Made by a program: the position numbers and the translations under genes. Below, piece after piece: positions 34,214 through 44,950 of a stretch of DNA of 64,000 nucleotides. The stretch lies in NCBI GenBank assembly GCA_027924585.1, contig BSBM01000764.1:310001-374000 (forward strand), written 5' to 3'. The stretch is from Larix kaempferi. Its lineage: Eukaryota; Streptophyta; Pinopsida; Pinales; Pinaceae. Every line of letters begins with the position of its first letter. Positions within the stretch are counted from its first letter, which is position 1. Below the pieces are notes generated by a model. The model had not been told where the DNA came from and searched no databases. It worked only from the letters and a program-made list of their open reading frames with translations.

Positions 34214-36730
34214 TCAAGTGTAATACCGCTTGAGGTAGATCCCATTTCTAGGCTCCTTCAAGACGTTCCGCTCATAATCCTCCAATTCATAGGCTCATTT
34301 TTCCAGGACACGCCTCACGATGTAAGGGTCGTGCCACATGGGGTTAAACTTGCCTGCCCTTAAGGGTTCTTTAGCTTGGTCATATAAGAGGACCAAGTCA
34401 CCTTCAGCATATTGCCGGGGATGGACAGACCTATCGTACTGAACCTTGACATGATGTTTATTGGCATCTATAGCCACGACAGCATCTCGACACTGCTTGT
34501 CAAGATGCTCAAGGTGTATTAAACGTTGCTCAATACCCAATGTATCAGGGAAGAGCTCTATGGCCAGTTTTAGCGAAGGGATTTTGCATTCAATTGGTAA
34601 AATCGACTCTACACCATGTACCAGCTGAAACGGTAAGAACCTGGTGGCAGTCTTGACTACGGTTCGATTCACCCACAAAGCAGGATATAACATAATATGC
34701 CAGTTGTTCTTGCTTTGTTGGATGGTACGTTGGAGAATGGTCTTTAAAGACTTATTAATTGCTTCAACCTGACCATTCGCTTGGTGATAGTAAGAATATG
34801 AGTGTTCTTGATGAAACCCAAGCTTGAGTGACAAATCCTCCATCATTTTGTTCTGAAAGTGATTTCCATGGTCAGTGACAATCTCTTTTGGAATACCGAA
34901 CTGAGTAATAATATGATTGAACACGAAATGGGTTGCTGTAGCACCATCAACTTTTACGATAGGCATGGCCTCGACCCATTTGGAAAATTAGTCCACGGCC
35001 ACTATGATATGATGATGCCCCCCAGCCGAAGCTAGTTTGCAATCCATGAAATCCACCCCCCACTTGGTGAAGGGACCGACGGTGATGACCGGATGAAGGG
35101 GCACTGGATGTGGATGTGTATTCCGAGAAAACACTTGGAAAGGGTGACATCTCTTCACAGCGTTCACATAATCTTTAAATATTGAAGGCCAAAAGTAACC
35201 AGCTCGCATAATATGTTGGGCTGTAGCAAGCCCAGAGAAGTGACCGCCACACGTCCCAGCATGGCAATCATTAAGCACATGCTCCACTTCTTCGTGAGTC
35301 AAGAAACGATGGAGAATATAATCCTTTCCTCGATGATACAAAGTGTCTCCGACGATAGTATAATCTTTAGTGTGATGTTTCACACGCTGTCGCTCGTCCT
35401 GTGAATAATGCAAAGGAAACTTCAAAGTTTGGAGATATACAATGACATCCCCATACCAAGGGTCTTCTGACGAGATAAAAAATAAGTGTTCATCCACAAA
35501 GGAAAGTTCATGGACGACATCCTCATCAAGTCTCGGAAGGTCCGACATAAGCTCAACAAAAACCAAGGATTTGACCGACTTCACCGAAGCAAAATCAAGA
35601 TCAAACTCCTGAAGGATCACAATCCATTTATTGTACTTCCCCCCTATAAGACGTCGTGATAGAATGAACTGAAACGGATTGATATGCGCTACAACTGTGC
35701 TTGTTCTAAGCATAATATAGTTTCGTAACTGTTGGACTGCATGAACAGTTGCAAGTGCCAACTTTTCCACGTGAGTATACCTCAATTCAACATCTACTAG
35801 ATTTTGACTAAGGTAATAGATCACATGCTCGACGAGCACATCATCAATCTGAACTAAGACCATGCCAATTGTATCTTGAGACGTAGCCACATAAAGTATA
35901 AAATCTCGTGCGAAGTCGGGTGGACTAAGCATAGGGTCTAATACCAAAGCTTTCTTAAGGGCATCGAAAGACTGCTGGGCTCGCTCATCCCAGATAAATG
36001 GTGTGTATTTCTTCAACAAGCGCGCAAAACCTTTGGTAAGACTGGCATAATTGACTACAAAGCGACGTAGAAAAGTATCTCTCCCTTGGAGGCTATGAAG
36101 TTGAAACAAGTTGCGTGGAGGAGGCAACTGAAGTATTGCCTCAACTTTAAGAGGATCGTCTCTAATACCCTCTTTTGAAACTACGAATCCTAGAAGGCGA
36201 CCTGACCTCACTGCAAATATGCATTTATTGGGATTCAACCGAATTTTGTAGCATATACATCGTTCGAGAATCCAGTGGAGGTGCTTGGGGTGGTCCACTC
36301 TCTTGCGAGAATGGCCAGCAAGATCATCCACAAAAACCTCCATTATCCTTTTAAGGTCATGAAAGGCATAGGTCATAGCACGCTGAAACATAGCTCCGGC
36401 ATTTTTAAGGCCGAAGGGCATTTTCTGATATGCAAACGTAGCCCAAGGACAAATGAAAGCAGTCTTATGTTGGTCCTCAGGTTTGATTTGAATCTGGTTA
36501 TACCCTGAAAAGCCATCCATGAACAAAAAAATCTCACTTCCCGCACAAGCATCCAAGATCTGATCAATGAATGGAGTGGGGAAATTATCTTTCGGACACG
36601 CACGGTTTAGGTCTCTAAAATCAGTGCATACATGGATCATTCCCTGCTTCTTATCCATAGGAACAGGACTTGACACCCATTCGGTAAGGGGAACGGGGTA
36701 TATAAAACCAGCTTTGAGCAGTTTCTCCAC
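34214..36730 (-). pseudogene. Tat reverse transcriptase, RNase H and integrase
   Basis: Domains follow in element order. RT (36730 to about 36150) has AGFIYPVPLTEWVSSPV, MDGFSGYNQIQI and catalytic FVDD in MEVFVDDLAGHS. The gypsy RNase H (about 35990-35560) is degraded, with DFILYVATSQ where an Asp-Ala-Ser motif is expected. Integrase (about 35330-34300) has a zinc finger with CGGHFSG, first Asp in IIVAVD just before a stop at 34988, second Asp in VTDHGNHF, and Glu in NGQVEAINKSL. A GPY-like end reads FNPMWHDPYIVRRVLEK, followed by a stop at 34295 and the terminal LEDYERN and LKRYYT to 34214. The catalytic triads of RT and integrase are otherwise kept, so loss of function is by nonsense codons. 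Confidence 0.92.
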
Positions 36731-38071
36731 CTCTGCCTTGATAGTGGCTTCCTTCCTAGGGTTAATAGCACGAAGACGTTGTCAAACCAGCTTAGCATGA
36801 GGATACGTTCTAATCTTGTGTTCGACAATACTGGGGTCTATTCCTGGCATCTCCTCATATGACTAGGCGAAAGCTTCCCGAAGTTCGGTAAACAATTTGG
36901 TGTAAATGGAAACCTCCTCAGAAGAGCAATCATCATTGATGTAAACGTTCTCAATCTTTCTGGGAGTGTGAGAGATGTTGATCGGTATAGTCGGGGAAAT
37001 ATTATCCATGTTCCCCTCCACATAAATCTCATGTGAACCCAAAAGAGCCACAGGGTGACCAACCATCTCAGCAAGAGTCATCCTAAACTATTCTTGCTCG
37101 GAGAGATTGAGGTTGGGAAGAAAATCAGAGCAATGATGCATATCCTCCCAAGGCCTCTCACTACCACACATGGCCTCGATAATAGCTTCGTCCGAAGGTA
37201 AAGTATCATCAAGGAAATCATGCGAACAAGATGAGTTGGCTACCCAAATCGGCAGCATAACAAGATCTTCCTCTTCTGTCCGTGAAGAAGAGAGATCCGT
37301 CTCTACCATGGCTTGATGAATATCTTGATAAGCAAGCTCAACAGTAGATAGTGGCATAGACACTCCAACGTGCACAATGTCTCCGAACGTGGAGCTCGTG
37401 GACGATAAATTCCATGGATTATCAAAATATGAAGTCCGGAACGGTACATTATGCAATGGAGGAGACGCATTGTCGGAAATGGTTCCAATAAAATTAATGG
37501 GTGAAGGGAAATCATAAGATCCCATCAACGGAGGATATAATCCAACATCCATATTCCCAGTTGCCAGCTGAGAATCTGTAACCTGCGGTACTACTGATCC
37601 TGTGGATGATGTGGGAGAAGGATTAACGAAATCCCACTGATTAATTATCGTAATCTTGCCTTCGTGTGGAAAGCAAATAACTTTGAATACAGTAGATGTG
37701 AAATATTTCATAGTGTACATCCAATTCCTACCCATTAGAAGGTTGTAGTCGATGGGTGCATCAACCACCTTGACTTCAATAGGCACAGGTTTACCTCCCA
37801 AGCGGACAACAAGGGAAGGGATAATCCTATGTGGCTTAAATGACCGACCGTCGAATGCAGTGAGCATGGTCCTAGACATGAGTAGAGGAGGAGAGCCAAG
37901 AGCTTTCCAACAAGCTAAAGACATCACTGACATGGAAGCACCTTCATCAACCACCGTTCTCTTGACAAAATTCTGAAGGCACTCCACATGGATTTGAAAA
38001 GCCACGTGGTAAGGTAAGCGAGGTTGAACATTAGTAGTGTCAAACTTAATAACGTTGGGACTCCCCCCCAT
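36731..38071 (-). pseudogene. Tat aspartic protease and linker to RT
   Basis: The retropepsin domain is at the start. VDEGASMSVMSLACW (about 37950) is the D-x-G-A active-site loop in its Tat variant, followed by YNLLMGRNWM (about 37740), the usual second motif. The protease would cut Gag-Pol into its parts. The frame stops at 37088 and continues in the same frame with further stops near 36863 and 36781 before the conserved RT linker (HAKLV, then RLRAINPRKEATIKAEVEKL). Confidence 0.85.
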
Positions 38072-38381
38072 CTTGAACTCCTAAAGCACTCAAAAGGGCA
38101 TACCTTTGAGAAGGACACGCTTGTAAAACTTCAAGAGTCGACATGGCACATGGAGTTTGGCCCAAATATTCTACAATGGAGTAGTTCTAGGTGGCTCGAG
38201 CATTGGGATTATGCATAGAGCGCTTGCGAACACCTTTCAATATCCATGGCATAGTAGAGGGCTTCTCGATATGCAAGGAATTATCAGGAGGAGGGAGAGG
38301 CTCATTCCCCATATTGGGTTGTGGTGCACCATAATCGCACTGACGAGTAGCAACACTAACCTCCGATTGGACCATATTCAC

Positions 38382-38807
38382 TCATCCATAACCACTAGTA
38401 TTGGAAGATGACGTTGTAGTCTTATTAGGTCCATAACCAGTAGCAGGAGCATGCGAAGTCATGTTTTGATGATGAGGAAGGGGATCCTTCAACACAGCTA
38501 GGATCTGTGCAAGATGCTTCGATGCTTCTTCGATTCGAGGACACAAGTGAGTAAGATGATCTTCCCCACAAAGCTTGCAAGGTAATTTCACCTTATGCCT
38601 AGGTGTACGGTCCTCACCAACATTTTCTCCTTCCCAAGGAGGGTTGGCATTCTCCTTACGAGGGGTATTGCGATTAGTATTATTGTTCCCATTGTTTTCA
38701 CCATTAATGTTGTTTCTCCCCTTCTTCTTACCACCAGGCTGCTGGTTACCCGATGGGTTTGTCGATTGCACAGAGTGTACATCGGACAATGGGGTGGAAG
38801 TGGACAA
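38382..38807 (-). pseudogene. Nucleocapsid-like region with zinc knuckle
   Basis: A basic, Asn-rich stretch (GGKKKGRNN and following) leads to CKLCGEDHLTHLCP, a variant CCHC zinc knuckle typical of plant gypsy nucleocapsids that binds RNA during packaging. It lies in a different frame from gag and from pro, so it is probably the end of gag separated by frameshifts. The segment between 39010 and 38808 holds further stops. Confidence 0.75.
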
Positions 38808-39010
38808 GGTGTGAACCTATCCGAGAGTAGACTGGTTAAGTGACAAATTTTGCATTTGATTAGCCACCAAATCTACAGGGCGAGTACTTGCAGATCCCAC
38901 AATTCCATCGGCATGTGGTCCAGGAACTGACTTGGGCTCGTGTCTTTTCGTGGTGCGTCAGGAATAATGTCATACAAAATGCCAGACTAAGAGTATAGTA
39001 AATCTAACTG

Positions 39011-40919
39011 CTAGACTTTTAAGATGGCTTGTTCCTTAGTCATAATACCGGACATTGAAACATCCTTGGAAATATATGGAAGTAAGGACTTGAGAAACCA
39101 TTCCAACCGAAACTCTGGAGGAATGCTGGCTTTCACTAACCTCTTCCATCGACGCCACTCTTGAACGTGGTCAGAAATATGTGTGGCCTTATTCTGACGA
39201 AAGGTAGACAATATCTCAATACCAGTATCGTAATGAACCGACAACTGGAAATGGTCCAAGAAAACCAAAGAAATCTCATTGAAACCCCTATAAGTGCCTC
39301 CAGACAACTCAACATACCATTTCGCGGCTGCCCCCATGAGGGTGCATTGAAATAGTCGTAATCGAATGGAATCATGATTCAACAAGTTGGAAGAGAACCA
39401 AAGGTGAAAAGTTGTGACATGATCACTCGGATCCTCACCACCTTTCCCCTCAAACTTAGGAATGTCCAAAGGGAGCTTGGTAGGGACTGGAGGCCAATTA
39501 AGATCATGACACACCAGATCATTTGTGAGCTTTGAAAGATTTGGAAGATTCAATCGTGCAAGGAATGGGAGTTGCGGCTGGAAATCTTGATTATCAGCTC
39601 CCATAAAAGGTTGATTGTAAGGACCTGAAGGATAAGAAGGACCATAAGCTTGACCATGACCATAAAAATGCTGATTATACGGGCCTGACTGACCATAAGC
39701 CTGACCATGGCCATAAGGTTGATAACCTCCTCCGACCTAACTCGTGTGAGAGTAAGTAGGTATATATGTATTTTGAGCACCATGTTGAGGTGAGTTGTAC
39801 TGATGGCCAACACCGATTGTATTGTAGTAAGGGTTGCCACCATAATTGTGGGCCATATACATACTATTCGTAGCGAGAACCGTGTTTTAATGACCCTGGT
39901 TATAAGGCATGTTCCCACCCCCTACGTAAGCATTATTAGTAGCGTGAGCAGTCGTGTGGTGACCATAAGCATGAGATGTATTCCCAACCCCAACATTGGT
40001 GTTACTAGCAGTAGGAATGGTGGCGTTGTGACCATGAGTATGAGGTATATTCCCACCTCCTACATTAGCATTACTAGTAGTGGCACCGGATGTAAAAGTA
40101 TATGGTATGTCCAGCCCCATGATTGGGAGGAATGTTAACATTCGCAAAAGTGGTCCTCGGTTGACGGGTAGAGGCATGTGTAGTGTGTTGTGGATGGCAA
40201 GTCGCATTTTGAAAAGTGTTCCTATTAGGATGGGTAGTCTTAGGAGGCAACCATCTTCCAACATTTGCATTATTAGGAGGAATGTGACCAATCCCCATAC
40301 TATGTGTGTGAGTGGAAAAAGTGGTGCCCCCGGTGGGTGCAGTGTTGCTAACACCATGACTAGTGCCAGCATGACTACCAAATGCAGTGGAAGGATCAAC
40401 TGTGTTGTAATCAGGCACACCAAAAGAGAATGGGGTAGGGTTGGTTGTAGGACCTGTGTCATCATGTAACTCTGGCATCCCATAATGGAAATCATGTGGA
40501 TTCAAAGGATCGAATAGGTCGTCCTCGAGTGGATCCGGACTAAACAAACTAGGTTGGGTCTCAGGTGGATCTGGACCAAACAAACTAGATTGGGTCTCGG
40601 GTGGATCCGGACCAAACAAACTAGGTTGGGTCTCGGGTGGATCCAAACCAAACAAACTAGGTTGGGTCTCGGGTGGATCACCCCCCCACGCCTCTCGAGG
40701 AGTAGGGGTGTCTGAAGTGTGTTCGGCTCTACCCGATGGAGTCGTAGGGATTTCTCCCGTGCTAGAATGTGCAGTCATGACATCGATGAGATATGTTTCG
40801 TAAGAATCCGAAGACTCGGAGGGAGCCCGCCAACGTCCCCTATCAACACGACGTGAAATCTCGGCAGCCGGTAAACTAGCTAATCGATGAGATTGGCAGA
40901 GAGTAGGACTCCGCGCCAC
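39011..40919 (-). pseudogene. Tat gag (capsid) polyprotein
   Basis: Gag forms the virus-like particle that packages element RNA. The N-terminal part (40919 to about 40105) starts MARSPTLCQSHRLASLP and contains four copies of a 12-residue unit (DPPETQPSLFGP). A one-base shift near 40.1 kb moves the frame. It then passes a Gly/His/Asn-rich spacer with stops at 39887-39889 and 39737-39739. The conserved gag domain follows (about 39520-39040: FEGKGGEDPSDHVTTFHLWF, MGAAAKWYVEL, FLDHF, then HVQEWRRW), as in the Retrotrans_gag family. The frame closes at 39011. Length and order fit a Tat gag; the breaks make it inactive. Confidence 0.85.
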
Positions 40920-42505
40920 GATATCTTCGAAGAGACTATAGAATCAAAATGTCCCCTCACGGCCAAACTATCGATCAGAAACAAAAAATCAAGAGCACAC
41001 ACCTAGAGAAACTACAACCAAGAGAAAACAAAGAGAGTGGCTAAATGAGCTCCCGACACTAGAGCCGGTATGTCTCGCCTAGGAGAGGCTTGAGACTCCC
41101 GAACTATAGCCGGAGGTAACTAAATCAGTTATAGAGGTTCCCAGGCTTCACTGCATGCAAAGGGTCGAAACTCTCGGCAACAAACTACTGTGCTTTCCAA
41201 CCCCTATCTGACTCTAGATACAAACAGTATAACCACTGCAAGCACCTTGTGCGATACCTAGGTAAGGAAACTATGGTCACCGCAGTATAACCAATGCTCA
41301 GGGGGACAATCGCAGGTGGGATCTGTCGTATGGGCAGGGTAACTAAGCCTGAAACTCAAGAGGGTCAAATCCCCCAAGAGTCCCCAGATACGAACAAATC
41401 CTGGAAATATCTCCCACATTTGGCTAGTATTGGAGGGCTATCTCCGCAACCAACCTCCCGTGACCTTGTGCTTAACTCTGGTTTGAGTAGAGCTTCCTGA
41501 GAACACCGATGTATACCATGGATTTCACCACTCCCTGGTTAGACACATAATGTTACGTCTAGTAGTCTTGGATTATTTACTCACAATGATCTATTCCAAG
41601 ACCCTAAACCTATGCTAGTTGGTGTACCCTATAAATAAAATCGTTCTAATCAATTTTAATATTAAGCGTTTTAATGGCTGTGGTTACTCAAAGGATATGA
41701 TCGTGAAACTAATGATGTATATGACTCAATAGTATGCAAAATCGTCAAACTCTAGACTCATCTTTCCAATAAAAACAATGCCACTAGAATGAAAATCAAT
41801 CCAACGGTTTCGAAATAAAAATGCAACTCTTTTATATTTTCAATGCACAAGCAGAACCTAAATGAAATCACAAGCACTCATATGCAAAATGCAGTACATA
41901 AAAGTAATTTTTTTTTTGTATTTTCACTTATAAGCAAAAGGAAAATGCAAAACTGTGTTTTTGTATTTTTCAATATAATGAAATGAAAAATGTAAGCAAA
42001 ATCTCACTATTTAGTTACGGAAATGCAAAGGAGATCACTCAGACAACCTAGCAGATCCTAAACAGTAAGACTCAGTTGATGTAATGAGTTAGAAAATTAA
42101 AAATGGGTAAAAACCAACAAGGCTCAAAACCAAGAGAAAAGAGGAGTTCTGGTCACGAACAAGGCATGAAATAGTTAGGAACAAGGCCAAAGAAGACTCA
42201 GGAACACTTAAAACCAACCCAGCAACAACCAAAGGCCATAAACCAATCACCCCTAGAGTTGTACGCTACTGTCGAAGGAATACCTGCGGGTACCCCCGGG
42301 CTATAGAGCAGACAGAGGCAGGTAGACTTGGGCAGAACTAGGCTCACCCGCGTACAGGGAAAAGAAAATGAGTAGAAAAGAGTCCAATGGCTCAGAAAAA
42401 GGCAGTTTTCTATAGTGTATCCTAACGGCTAATCAATGACACAGAGACTCGACACACAGCAACTCTAAACAAGGAATAATGCCTAAAAATCCCCAAAAAG
42501 GATGT
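40920..42505 (-). other. Leader of the Tat element
   Basis: Between the primer-binding site and gag there is about 1.6 kb without a supportable gene. The frame at 41294-41500 on the other strand has no domain. This is the expected untranslated leader. Confidence 0.6.
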
Positions 42506-42525
42506 TCTCCGCAGTGGAGTCGCCA
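42506..42525 (-). promoter_or_regulatory. Primer-binding site of the Tat element
   Basis: TGGCGACTCCACTGCGGAGA on the minus strand, four bases after the end of the 5' LTR. It is close to the TGGCGACTC-type PBS common in plant Tat/Ogre elements. I did not verify the matching tRNA. Confidence 0.75.
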
Positions 42526-42529
42526 TTTC

Positions 42530-43457
42530 TGTTATGGAGAAAACTTCCTATGGCTTAGGGTAGACCACAACAGACAGCTAACTACCATAAATTAACTCAA
42601 TTCTGAATTCTATGCTATATAAGTGACAATGCTAAGACAATGGAGAATATAACCAACCTCGATCCGGACGTTCGATGTAGATCCTCATTGAAGCTTTCAA
42701 TTCGTGCACTTGAACCTGCAAATTAGTCTTGGCAGCCAATATACAATAAGTGCATATAATATATGAAAGAAATTAACATCATCAATAGCAATGGTCCATG
42801 ATATTATAAGTAAATGCAACCCAATGTAATATAAACAACATTCACAACATTAATGGACGAGAATATGAGTATTTCTATTAATAAATAACAAGAAGTACAA
42901 TGTGATATGACTTTTTGTCGGCAACCAATCTGAACCAAGAACTAGGTCTCTCCACTTGTGCCTCCACCACTTCAATCCTCCATGGAATGGCAAACTCAAA
43001 CTATGATAGGAGTTTGGAAGGTGAACATAAAGGGTTCACAACAACAAGGATCAATGAGTGTAGACTCAATATGCAACAAAAATCCACTAGAGTTATCTTG
43101 CTCTCTCTTTCTCCTCCCATCCATATGCCATATGTGCTCAATATATAGTCCTCCCAAAGGTAAGTGAAAGGACACACGAGGCGTTTCGGGGAAAATGGAG
43201 GGCCAAAGGTCACCCTAAGACTGCTTTTTGGGAGTAAAAAGTCATTTACTAGCGATTTTTACCATTCTACTTGTCACCTGCAGGCTATAGTGATGCAGCT
43301 CGCAGGTACGCTGGCTAAAGTGGAACAGCTAGCGTGTAGGAAGAAAAATAGGGAAAAAGGGTGTCTGAAGGACATAAAGTGCCTCTGAGTCAGTGAAAAT
43401 GGATCGTGCAGGCCAAAGAGTGCTGATGCTCACAAGGTGGAAAATTACGTTGTAACA
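42530..43457 (-). repeat. 5' LTR of the Tat element
   Basis: A 928-bp copy, the same length as 27587-28514. In element orientation it starts TGTTACAACG and ends TCTCCATAACA. Short open frames inside it occur in both LTRs but have no domain. Confidence 0.93.
43137..43150 (-). promoter_or_regulatory. Candidate TATA box in Tat 5' LTR
   Basis: On the minus strand the sequence reads GGACTATATATTGAGCAC. It is conserved in the other LTR at about 28195-28208 and lies about 310 bp into the LTR, a plausible U3/R position. Confidence 0.5.
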
Positions 43458-43462
43458 AAGTG

Positions 43463-44950
43463 TATAATTATTTGGATTCAAAACTAGGTTTTTTAGGCTA
43501 GGCTCTGGGTTTCTAGGGTTTTCCCATAGACACTTGATAGAGACACTTTCAACCAGGAGTGTCTCTATCAAGTGTCTATGGGAAAACCTTAGAACGGACG
43601 TGGAGTTGGGAAAAAGGAGTCGACCTGGGTCAAGAAATTATGGAGTTCCCCCCTATGTGTAGACTCAATGCGACAACATGGGGTTCTTTTTTGCATTTGA
43701 GCTTGCCAAGATGGTAGGCACAGGGTAATCCCCATATATATATAAAACTTATTCTCTTACATTTATTGCATTGATCAAGTAACATCTCACCATTGTGTTA
43801 TGAAAACATTATCTTAATGGAAAAAACTAATAATATCTTTCAACAGTTCAATGAACTTAGCACATGCATGCTAATGTGATATTTAATTTAAAATTGTGTT
43901 TTTTTTCAACTCCAAGGGTTCATACCCATTGATCAGGATTATGGTTGCAAGGAAAATATGTTGCAAGGAAAAAACAAAAGTTAACAAAATAAGTCAAAAT
44001 ATGTTTCAATAACTTCTGTCATAATAGTAACATGCTATGCATATCATCAATGTAATCCTATGACATTTTCAAAAACTAAGAGGAAGTCTAATAGATGCTA
44101 CACATTTCATCGATGCTACTGTATTTCATTAAACGATACGTACATGAACGTCTATGAAGTTCGGTTGAAGTGTGCCTACTCTAGCATGCTAAAAAAAATG
44201 GCAAGGAATGCATAACTAAAGTGTAATAAAATTCATTGGGCCTTCATGTACATATGGTCAAATATATGTAACAAATATACCCTAGTTTGTAAGACTCTAG
44301 TTTGTTCCAATATGATAACCAATAGCTGGTCATGAATTCACTCTCATAAAATCGTTGAAGATATAAACCCTATCCTTACTAAACCCTAGTATGTAAGACC
44401 CTGGTTTGTGCTTTACCTCTTTCATATGTCCATTTTCCACTTGTTATAATGCAAAAGTAATCATACATAATCCATGGAAAATGAAATACCTAATTAGTTT
44501 AATGATATTCCTTGATAATGTTGTTTTGATGAAGGAAAATAAGATGTTCATGGTCCTATGTTTGTAAAAAGGATGGATTATCCTTATATGAAAATGTATT
44601 TAAAATTGAATGTTCTTGATTGATACAAACGATGATGTAATGGTTGTTCATTGTGATTTGGAAACTATTCCCCCATAACTTGATGGCAAAGTTTCATGGT
44701 TACTTTGATCTAACAAAGCTAGCAAGGGTTAGAGGGATATCATTGATGAAACATTGCCTCCATTTTTTATTTGAAACTTTGAATTCTTAAAAATGACATT
44801 AATTACTCAAAATCCAAATATAGTGGAACACTAAGGAGTTGTTAAATGACGTGGCACACTAAGGACAAAAAAATATACGAAGGGTGCTGTGTGGTAGGTT
44901 TGATTGCCACTCTTTGAATGTCTAGTTCTAGAATCAAAATCAATTTTTTT
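43463..44950. other. Non-coding stretch with a perfect hairpin
   Basis: The first 60 bp resemble 27001-27023 plus 27157-27197. A perfect inverted repeat follows (see 43517-43588). Two related 'aaaccctagtatgtaagaccctg'-type segments occur near 44277 and 44376. No gene is supportable. Confidence 0.6.
43517..43588. repeat. Perfect 31-bp inverted repeat with 10-base loop
   Basis: The left arm 43517-43547 (starting ggttttcccatagacac) is the exact reverse complement of the right arm 43558-43588 (ending gtctatgggaaaacc). The loop is ttcaaccagg. A perfect 31-bp stem with no mismatch in otherwise decayed DNA implies recent origin. It may be a small foldback element, a replication or repair artefact, or a small-RNA precursor. 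Confidence 0.9.

Larger units (their letters stand above)
27582..43462 (-). mobile_element. Complete Tat-type Ty3/gypsy retrotransposon, 15.87 kb, AAGTG TSD
   Basis: The element occupies 27587-43457 and is read on the minus strand. It is bounded by AAGTG at 27582-27586 and 43458-43462. Both LTRs are 928 bp, start TGTTACAACG and end CATAACA in element orientation. The order is LTR, primer-binding site, leader, gag, protease, RT-RNase H, integrase, an extra archaeal-type RNase H, a long 3' region containing an antisense gene and a nested solo LTR, PPT, LTR. The large size, the TGGCGACTCC-type primer-binding site, the second RNase H and the antisense additional ORF all point to the Tat/Ogre/Grande clade. 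In the first 240 bp of the LTRs I count about 18 differences, so the insertion is old. Pol lies in one frame with four or five stops; gag has a frameshift. It is not autonomous. Confidence 0.93.
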
